A stretch of DNA of 12,538 nt. Origin: Bacteroidales bacterium UBA3143. GTDB taxonomy: Bacteria > Bacteroidota > Bacteroidia > Bacteroidales > Dysgonomonadaceae. Positions 1-5,886 of this stretch are shown piece by piece (the first letter of the stretch is position 1; each line of letters starts with the position of its first letter). The notes below the pieces were generated by a model. It saw nothing but the letters and a program-made list of their open reading frames with translations. It was not told the DNA's origin and did no database searches. The position numbers and the translations under genes are program-made. Where the stretch lies: assembly GCA_002364735.1 (NCBI GenBank), contig DEZB01000017.1, forward strand, positions 1-12,538. The letters are read 5' to 3'.

Positions 1-1
1 T

Positions 2-355
2 CAAATACTTTATCCTGACACGGACTACACAAAACTGATTGCAGAGCTGAACACCATTTTGGTTCAATATTCAAGAGAAATTAAAAGACGTGAGGCATAT
101 AATAAAAAACGAGCTGAAAAGACTATTGCTTCTAAGGAAGTTGAGACAACTGCCTTTGAATCAGAAGCACATGTTTTGGTGGTGAATGGGAAAGAGACGG
201 GGCTGATGTCTGTGAAGCCTAAAGAAAAAGAGATTGTAAAGAAATCAGGCAAACCAACAGTTGATAAAAAGGTTGCCAAAGCCACCTCTACAGAAATACA
301 ACCGCCTAAGATATTGCCTCAGCTTTTGGTCATGGCAGATGCGGGAAAGACGTAA
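2..355 (+). CDS. DUF6261-like protein, C-terminal part (5' truncated by window edge)
   Basis: The frame is open from the left edge to a TAA at 353-355, giving the last 117 residues of a longer protein. An in-frame TTG at 59 is an internal codon, because the frame continues upstream of it without a stop. The visible start (YPDTDYTKLIAELNTIL, then a basic run with KRREAYNKKRAEK) resembles, from memory, the C-terminal end of DUF6261 proteins, uncharacterized proteins common in Bacteroidota and often in several copies per genome. The rest is a low-complexity tail rich in Lys, Glu and Thr, ending in a more hydrophobic stretch. There is no membrane segment or catalytic motif in the part seen, and the function is unknown. 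The gene converges on the minus-strand glycan cluster and has no evident link to it. The coding call is fairly safe; the family name is only moderately so. Confidence 0.6.
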   Translation, partial: QILYPDTDYTKLIAELNTILVQYSREIKRREAYNKKRAEKTIASKEVETTAFESEAHVLVVNGKETGLMSVKPKEKEIVKKSGKPTVDKKVAKATSTEIQPPKILPQLLVMADAGKT

Positions 356-426
356 AATAAAGATGTTTTAATAAGTTGCCCACGATTGAAAAACGTGGAG
401 GTATTATATAACAAAGTGAATCTCAC

Positions 427-614
427 GCTCTTTCAGAGCTTTTGCTTTTGTTATGTGCTTATTCACTGGGCGTTGCCCAGTGCTGATATCTTATAGGGCG
501 TTGCCCTAATGCCAGTTTCTTCAAATATATATGATGCCAATAAGAAGGATTCTGTTCTAAACGCATTAGCTCTGAAAGAGCAAAAGAACATAGCGTAGGG
601 CACTTCGCCCTACG
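427..614. repeat. Cluster of five short palindromes (REP-like)
   Basis: Five hairpin-forming inverted repeats lie within 190 bp. They are GCTCT/AGAGC with a 3-nt loop (427-439); CACTGGGC/GCCCAGTG with loop GTT (464-482); TAGGGC/GCCCTA with loop GTT (494-508); GCTCT/AGAGC again in the opposite loop orientation (569-581); and CGTAGGGC/GCCCTACG with loop ACTTC (594-614). Two share the core GGGC-GTT-GCCC. The nearly symmetric GCTCT hairpins flank the middle part, so 427-581 could be one composite element. From memory, GC-rich palindromes of this type recur in Bacteroidota intergenic regions. The pairings are read directly; calling the cluster a mobile or REP element is inference. Confidence 0.65.
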
Positions 615-680
615 TAAATGAAAAAAACAAACGCAAGCCCTGAAAGTGGCGTAAGACTAATGTTTCTAACAACACTAACG

Positions 681-989
681 CTTTGAATACAAGCAGTAAA
701 TTAATTAAGTGCCAAAATGCATTAATATAAAACAAATGAGAGTAAGTATCCCAAACCTTAGTAACAATGCAATAAACCGCTACACCAACCTTATTACCTT
801 ATTTTTTTAAAGAACACTATCAGCAGAAATAATAACGTAATGCACCTTTATCCTTTGTCTGATACTTATAATTGTGGCAGAAAAATAACAGGACGCACCT
901 GACGGAGCTACAGTGTATTTAATCAACAGCTTGCTACAGACAGTGAGGCTCCTACGGAGCTACATCTGTAGTTTTAATATTTGCATTAT
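681..989. repeat. 309-bp direct repeat, copy 1
   Basis: This stretch matches 1061-1369 base for base at a constant offset of 380 with no gap. I count about 12 substitutions (for example at 683, 696, 726, 733, 745, 751, 773, 842, 869, 911, 976 and 983), or about 96% identity. It has no open reading frame of note. Its right end carries the nested hairpin at 934-971. Within it, ACGGAGCTACA occurs twice (902-912 and 954-964). The sharp loss of similarity at both ends suggests a discrete unit. Confidence 0.9.
934..971. repeat. Nested inverted repeat in repeat copy 1
   Basis: The outer arms CTACAGA (934-940) and TCTGTAG (965-971) pair over 7 bp. Inside them GCTCC (948-952) and GGAGC (956-960) pair around a TAC loop. 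The central GGCTCCTACGGAGC motif is palindromic and could fold on either strand. It may be the functional end of the repeat unit or a REP-like hairpin. Confidence 0.7.
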
Positions 990-1060
990 GTTCATATTTA
1001 AATAGTTGTGTTTTGTTATATATAAGTTCAAAAGGAGGATATTGAAGCTTAAATAAATTG

Positions 1061-1369
1061 CTATGAATACAAGCAATAAATTAATTAAGTGCCAAAATGC
1101 ATTAAGATAAAATAAATGAGAGTAGGTATCTCAAACCTTAGTAACAATGCAACAAACCGCTACACCAACCTTATTACCTTATTTTTTTAAAGAACACTAT
1201 CAGCAGAAATAATAACGTAATTCACCTTTATCCTTTGTCTGATACTTAGAATTGTGGCAGAAAAATAACAGGACGCACCTGACGGAGCTAAAGTGTATTT
1301 AATCAACAGCTTGCTACAGACAGTGAGGCTCCTACGGAGCTACATCTGTAGTTTTGATATTTACATTAT
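1061..1369. repeat. 309-bp direct repeat, copy 2
   Basis: Second copy of the unit at 681-989, in the same orientation and ungapped. The 71 bp between the copies (990-1060) do not match either flank of the pair. That fits a duplication with a spacer or two insertions of the same element rather than a perfect tandem array. The scattered substitutions show that the copies have diverged since duplication or arrived separately. Confidence 0.9.
1314..1351. repeat. Nested inverted repeat in repeat copy 2
   Basis: Identical to the hairpin at 934-971: outer arms CTACAGA (1314-1320) and TCTGTAG (1345-1351), inner arms GCTCC/GGAGC around TAC. None of the roughly 12 substitutions between the two repeat copies falls in this 38-bp structure. 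This hints at selection on the hairpin, though a stretch this short could be spared by chance. Confidence 0.7.
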
Positions 1370-1419
1370 AGTTGGGCAATGCCACTCCCAAACCTTCTTT
1401 TCTTGTTACACAACATTCA

Positions 1420-1453
1420 CCCTGTGAAATTCATTTGATCATATTTCATAGGG
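1420..1453 (-). terminator. Weak stem-loop downstream of the sulfatase gene
   Basis: CCCTGTGAAAT (1420-1430) and ATTTCATAGGG (1443-1453) form an 11-position stem around a 12-nt loop, about 60 nt past the sulfatase stop. The single non-Watson-Crick position (1424/1449) is a G-U pair in plus-strand RNA but a C-A mismatch in minus-strand RNA. No U-tract follows on the minus strand. It could end or stabilise the operon transcript, but the evidence is only the fold. Confidence 0.3.
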
Positions 1454-1512
1454 CTAACCTTTTAATACGGTGCAATCGAGACATGCGTTACCATAGACCA
1501 AAAACGCTTAAC

Positions 1513-2973
1513 CTAATTCCAATAAGGATTTTTGCCCCATTCGTATCTTTTTATAGGATCAAAATTTGGATTGGGTAAAGGCCTCTTTGCTTTAGTATCA
1601 TTTTGCCATTTCTTTAACACCTCTTTCATCGCTTCTAATTTGACAGGATAACTAAATTTTAAATCCGTCATTTCATGTATGTCATATTTCAAATTGTAAA
1701 GCTCAAAGCTATTTGTAACTAAGTTTTCTACAAGTTTCCAATCTCCTTTTCTAACGGCTGACATTGGTTGATCGTGATGGTAGACAGGGTAATGGGTGAA
1801 AATCTCTCGCTCTGTGTCGAAAATGTTATCTTTCCATATAGGCACCATCGAGAAGCCATCAAGAACCTGTTTCTCGGGATTCTTCCCTTTTGCTAAATCC
1901 AAAAATGTAGGATAAAAATCGACAGATGATACAATGGCTTCAGTTTTAGAAGAAGGAGCAATTATGCCAGGCCATCTAACAATTAGCGGAACGCGAATAC
2001 CTCCTTCATAAAGTGTTCCCTTTCCTCCACGCAATGGTGCATTGGAAGTAGCTATGTAACGCAGCGGATGTTCATCTGGATAAACATTCGTGCTTTCACC
2101 ACCCAATAAAGGAATATTATCATACCGATTATCAACGCCACCGTTGTCTGAATAGAAAATGAAAATGGTATTGTCTGTAAGTCCCATTTCATCAATAGTT
2201 TCCATGATAACACCCACACTATTATCAACATGTTCTATCATTGCTGCATATACTGCATTGCAGGAATAATCAGGATGCTTTTTTTTATTCAGATACTTAT
2301 CAATTAAGTCTTTGTCGGCATCCAGCTGAACATGCACATCATAGTGAGAAAGAAATAGAAAGAAAGGCTCTTCTTTGCTTTCCTTGATAAAGTCGACTCC
2401 CATTTCTGTGAGAATATTACTTAATCTCTTATGCTTAGATGATTTATAATCAGGAACAAACTTTGGATTATAGTAACCGCCGCCGTTATACATATGCGAC
2501 TTATTGTAGCCACGTTCATTGGGTAAATGAGCAACCTCATGTTCCCCCAAATGCCATTTTCCGAAATATCCTGTTTTATAACCCTCAGCTTGCATTGCAT
2601 CACCAATCGTTATTATATCTTCTGGCAAATGTTGCACTTCGTGATGAGGAACTATAACCTCTTCATATGGACGCCAATGTCCAGGAATAAAATCGAATAT
2701 TCCGACCCTTGCTGGATATTGACCCGATTGTATGCTGGCTCTTGTAGGTGAGGAAACAGGAGCTGCATAAGCATTTTGAAACACCATGCCTTGATTTGCC
2801 AATTTTTCAATATTTGGCGCTTCGTTAAACTTATTGCCATAAGTTGGTAAATCTCTTCCACCCAAATCATCTGCCATAATCAACACAATGTTTGGACGAC
2901 GTTTAGCAAAAGCATATGATGCCAATAGCAACAATATAGATGTTGCAAACAACTTTAAGATATTTGCTTTCAT
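1513..2973 (-). CDS. Secreted S1-family sulfatase, Ser-type
   Basis: Sulfatase of 486 residues in the formylglycine-dependent (S1) family, which hydrolyses sulfate esters, here probably on a glycan. The signal peptide spans about residues 1-23 (hydrophobic LLLL run, likely cleavage after AFA), so the enzyme is periplasmic or secreted. The N-terminal PNIVLIMADD supplies the calcium-binding aspartates D35/D36. The active-site signature is SSPTRASIQSGQ, with S74 (codon TCC) as the residue converted to formylglycine and R78 as its partner. Also present are GKWHLG (138-143), the His-containing SHYDVH (209-214), YSDNGG with D276/N277, and LRGGKGTLYEGG with K318. The C-terminal RKGDWKLVE is typical of the family. 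Length is normal and nothing is broken. A Ser-type site requires the radical-SAM maturase anSME, not seen here. The fold and motifs are certain; the SulfAtlas subfamily is not (S1_16-like features, low confidence). It lies 115 bp after the last rhamnosidase gene and is probably the operon's last gene. Confidence 0.93.
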   Translation of the reverse strand: MKANILKLFATSILLLLASYAFAKRRPNIVLIMADDLGGRDLPTYGNKFNEAPNIEKLANQGMVFQNAYAAPVSSPTRASIQSGQYPARVGIFDFIPGHWRPYEEVIVPHHEVQHLPEDIITIGDAMQAEGYKTGYFGKWHLGEHEVAHLPNERGYNKSHMYNGGGYYNPKFVPDYKSSKHKRLSNILTEMGVDFIKESKEEPFFLFLSHYDVHVQLDADKDLIDKYLNKKKHPDYSCNAVYAAMIEHVDNSVGVIMETIDEMGLTDNTIFIFYSDNGGVDNRYDNIPLLGGESTNVYPDEHPLRYIATSNAPLRGGKGTLYEGGIRVPLIVRWPGIIAPSSKTEAIVSSVDFYPTFLDLAKGKNPEKQVLDGFSMVPIWKDNIFDTEREIFTHYPVYHHDQPMSAVRKGDWKLVENLVTNSFELYNLKYDIHEMTDLKFSYPVKLEAMKEVLKKWQNDTKAKRPLPNPNFDPIKRYEWGKNPYWN

Positions 2974-3037
2974 TTTCTTTTAAAGCATTAAAAGGTTTTG
3001 CATTCTCAGTTTAATACCAACTTTTCAATATACTGTT

Positions 3038-3071
3038 AAATCTGGAAAACAAAACGATGTTTTCCAGATTT
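3038..3071 (-). terminator. 13-bp perfect stem-loop between rhamnosidase and sulfatase genes
   Basis: AAATCTGGAAAAC (3038-3050) is the exact reverse complement of GTTTTCCAGATTT (3059-3071), around an 8-nt loop. It starts 17 nt past the stop of the upstream GH78 gene. On the minus strand the stem ends in ATTT and is followed by AACAG, so it lacks the long U-tract of a strong intrinsic terminator. It may be a partial terminator, an mRNA 3'-end stabiliser, or a processing point that sets sulfatase expression apart from the rhamnosidases. The pairing is certain; the function is inferred. Confidence 0.6.
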
Positions 3072-3088
3072 TACAGGTATAGCATTGG

Positions 3089-5839
3089 TTATTTGTTTGC
3101 AAAAGTATATGATCCTGAACCAATTTCAATTTCAATACCAGAATCAGTATTTCTCACATTTCTAACTCCTTCTTGAGTTGGCGTGGTGATGTTCAATTCC
3201 TGTGGGAGTTTCACAATAGCCGATGTGTTGGCGGGGATGGTAATGTTCCAAGAGAAAGCACCATCTTGTTTTTTCCATTCGCTTTTAATTTCTCCATATA
3301 CAGAATTGTATGATGCATTAACATGCGACAATCCTTCTGGGAATTTTGGTTCCATCAACAATTGTTTGAATGCCACACTTTCAGGCGCATTTTTAATGCC
3401 AGCCAAATCTTCGTAATACCAAATGATGAGGTCGCCCAGTAGCATAACGTGGTTGGTTGAATTCATTGCCGGATCGGCTGTGTCACCATTCCATAGCTCC
3501 CATATTGTTGTAGCTCCTTTGTTTATCATATATCCCCAACTTGGGTAGGTTTCGTTCGTAGCTATTTTGTAAGCCAAGTCGAGTCTGCCGTGATTGGTGA
3601 GTCCTCTCATCAATTGTTGAATTCCTAATACACCAGTGCTAACATGTCCATCAAAATCTACTTCTGTTTTCTCTACAATATTGTCAAACACTTTTTGATC
3701 GTAACCTTCAGGAACTAATCCCAACTGTAACGAAAGTATATTAGCAGTCACAGTGTTGTTATCATAACGTGCTGTTTCTGTATCGAAATATTTGTCATTG
3801 TATGCTTCTTTTATTTTTTCGGCAAGTGATTCAAATCCTGCAATGTCCTCTCTATTGTCAGTTATTTCAGCAAATTCGCTCATCAAGTTCAATAAACTGT
3901 AATACATGGTTGTACTTAAAACTGCTTTGGCAGTTTTACGACTTGGATCTTGAGAGTGAATTAATTCTTGACTTTCGGGTGGCATACACCAATCACCGTA
4001 TGTGTCTTTTACAATTATAAAGTCCTCCATCGAAACCTCTTGAATTCGTTCTATATAGCGCTTCATGGAAGCATAGTGTTTTTTAATGGGACGAATGTCT
4101 CCATAGTGTTCGGAAAGCATCTTTATAGCATAGAAGTATGCAGAAGGCCATGTTACATCGTCATTGTAAAAAGTCCAATATCGGGGTGAAACAACGGAGA
4201 TGCTACCCTCGGGACTTTGCGAGTCTTCTATGTCTTGCACCCATTTGCTATATACAGCAGCATTGTCGAAAATAAAAGCTTCTCCAAAGCAACCTGTAGC
4301 ACGATCACCTAACCATCCATGACGTTCGTCCCGTTGAGGACAGTCTGTAGGCATTCCGCGATAATTACCTCTTATGCCCCAATAGGCATTTTTGAATACT
4401 TGGTTTATTATTTCATTAGATGTTTCAAATTGTCCAGTTGTTTCCATTTTGTCGTACACAACTTTACCTTTGAAATCGTTTAAGTTGGGTTCATAATCAA
4501 GTCCTGAAATTTCTACAAATCGAAAACCATGGTAAGTAAAAGATGGCTCCCAAGTAAAATCACCATCTTTTGCGGGTGTATATATATCTGTAACTTTGGC
4601 TGAACGGAGGTTTTCAAGATATATTGAGCCGTCAGGATTTGTAAGCTCTGCAAATCTAAAAGTAACGGGTGAATTTTTCTTTCCTTTTAGTTTATTTACC
4701 TCAAGCCATCCCACCATGTTTTGTCCCATGTCAAGTATGAACTTGCCGTTATCAAGTTTTGTTATTTCAATAGGTATAACCTCTTCTTGAATCTGAATGT
4801 TTGGATTGGGTTGAGCCATTAATTTTCCTTGTGGGGCATCCATTAAGTCTGCAATTTCCCAGTTGTTGTCATCGTAGTTTAAATCATGCCATCCTGTAAG
4901 TTCTAAACGAGCGTCGTACTCTTCTCCATCAAACTCGTTGTTTGCAACAATGGGCCCCATTGAAGTAACTTTCCATGATTTGTCTGATGTTATTGTATCA
5001 GTAGTTCCATCCTCATATTCTATTTCTAATTGTGCCAATAAACGAGGTAGACCAAACATCATTGTGTTAATACTTTTATCAAAATACCGACCATCATCGT
5101 TGCGCATTCCAAAATATCGACCATTTCCTAACAATACGCTCAGCATATTTGCTTTGGTTTTAATTAATGAGGTTACGTCATATACATTGTAATATACTTT
5201 TTCGGGATACCAAGATGGAGTTGGGGATAACACATCGTCCGATATTTGTTCTCCGTTTATATAAGCTTCATACGAACCCAATCCAGATATGTAAATCATG
5301 GCACGTTTTACCTTTTGCTTCGATTCAAAAGGCTTTCTTAGATAACGAGCAGCCAATCGTGTGTCAGCTTTGTCTGTTTCGTTTTTATTGGACATGTTGT
5401 CTTCACCAATCCATTTGGCTTGCCAATCTGCATCATTCAGTAGTGCCATAGACCAGTGATTCACGTCGCTCCAACTATCGTCATCTTTATTTGTTGCAAC
5501 TTTAACTCTCCAGTAATACTTTCCTCTCGAAGCAAGTTCTTTCCCATCATAAGTTATAAAATGAGATTGATCGCTGTTCTTTACACCTGAATCCCAAAGG
5601 AGGTTTTGTTCCTTTTTTAAATCTTCAGCTGAGGTGGCAACCTGAATCTGATATGATTCTTGCATTGTGTTAGGTTCTGAAGATAACACCTGCCACGAGA
5701 ATCGTGGATGCATAGTTGTTAGTCCTTCAGGGTTTTCTTGCATTTCAACTTGAAGTGCAGTTGTGTTTGACTTTTTAACTTGGCATCCAACGAAAAAAGT
5801 GGCAACCAAGATTCCGATTAATAAATAAATCTGTTTCAT
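3089..5839 (-). CDS. GH78 alpha-L-rhamnosidase, lipoprotein
   Basis: Family 78 inverting alpha-L-rhamnosidase of 916 residues, expected to release terminal L-rhamnose. A lipoprotein signal ends in FVGC with C19 as the acylated residue, followed by QVKK, which is not the acidic surface-export type, so a periplasm-facing anchor is likely. Domain order follows the family: N-terminal beta-sandwich with NPEGLTTMHPRFSW (37-50), a carbohydrate-binding-like sandwich (around 165-340), a concanavalin-like segment with LDMGQNMVGW (369-378), an (alpha/alpha)6 catalytic barrel (around 465-810), and a C-terminal beta-sandwich ending GSGSYTF. The motif DCPQRDERHGWLGD places D499, E505 (general acid) and D512 as in the Streptomyces-type GH78 active site. 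GATTIWELW supplies the base E781, and YGDW (614-617) is conserved. It is the fourth gene of the cluster, 47 bp after the previous one. The family is very secure; the exact linkage is unknown. Confidence 0.95.
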   Translation of the reverse strand: MKQIYLLIGILVATFFVGCQVKKSNTTALQVEMQENPEGLTTMHPRFSWQVLSSEPNTMQESYQIQVATSAEDLKKEQNLLWDSGVKNSDQSHFITYDGKELASRGKYYWRVKVATNKDDDSWSDVNHWSMALLNDADWQAKWIGEDNMSNKNETDKADTRLAARYLRKPFESKQKVKRAMIYISGLGSYEAYINGEQISDDVLSPTPSWYPEKVYYNVYDVTSLIKTKANMLSVLLGNGRYFGMRNDDGRYFDKSINTMMFGLPRLLAQLEIEYEDGTTDTITSDKSWKVTSMGPIVANNEFDGEEYDARLELTGWHDLNYDDNNWEIADLMDAPQGKLMAQPNPNIQIQEEVIPIEITKLDNGKFILDMGQNMVGWLEVNKLKGKKNSPVTFRFAELTNPDGSIYLENLRSAKVTDIYTPAKDGDFTWEPSFTYHGFRFVEISGLDYEPNLNDFKGKVVYDKMETTGQFETSNEIINQVFKNAYWGIRGNYRGMPTDCPQRDERHGWLGDRATGCFGEAFIFDNAAVYSKWVQDIEDSQSPEGSISVVSPRYWTFYNDDVTWPSAYFYAIKMLSEHYGDIRPIKKHYASMKRYIERIQEVSMEDFIIVKDTYGDWCMPPESQELIHSQDPSRKTAKAVLSTTMYYSLLNLMSEFAEITDNREDIAGFESLAEKIKEAYNDKYFDTETARYDNNTVTANILSLQLGLVPEGYDQKVFDNIVEKTEVDFDGHVSTGVLGIQQLMRGLTNHGRLDLAYKIATNETYPSWGYMINKGATTIWELWNGDTADPAMNSTNHVMLLGDLIIWYYEDLAGIKNAPESVAFKQLLMEPKFPEGLSHVNASYNSVYGEIKSEWKKQDGAFSWNITIPANTSAIVKLPQELNITTPTQEGVRNVRNTDSGIEIEIGSGSYTFANK

Positions 5840-5886
5840 TTGAGTAAAATTTATGAGTGTTATATGATAATTTTGTTTTGAAATAA

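Larger units (their letters stand above)
356..1512. other. Repeat-rich non-coding spacer between convergent genes
   Basis: No credible gene is seen over about 1.16 kb. The only longer frame (1372-1578, +) overlaps the 3' end of the sulfatase gene and has no recognisable content. The spacer holds a palindrome cluster (427-614), two near-identical copies of a repeat of about 309 bp (681-989, 1061-1369), a 71-bp AT-rich strip between them, and a weak stem-loop (1420-1453) just past the sulfatase stop. Lying between two converging genes, it is a typical place for REP-like or miniature mobile elements to accumulate. Confidence 0.8.

Noticed and set aside
64..285. 73-residue frame on the minus strand opposite the DUF6261-like gene
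   Set aside because: It is the antisense shadow of the Lys/Glu-rich tail; the plus frame is open to the window edge and resembles a known family.
380..398. CCACG/CGTGG stem just after the DUF6261-like gene as a terminator
   Set aside because: The stem is only 5 bp with a 9-nt A-rich loop and no U-tract follows, so it is too weak to call.
1031..1040. AAAGGAGGAT, a strong Shine-Dalgarno look-alike between the two repeats
   Set aside because: No reading frame of useful length follows it, and this type of genome does not appear to rely on such sites.
681..1369. Possible CRISPR array
   Set aside because: There are only two copies of a long unit of about 309 bp, with no short repeats regularly spaced by unique spacers and no cas genes.
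1372..1578. 68-residue open frame on the plus strand next to repeat copy 2
   Set aside because: It runs antisense into the 3' end of the sulfatase gene, has no recognisable motif, and its beginning lies in repeat-flanking DNA. It is best explained as a chance frame.
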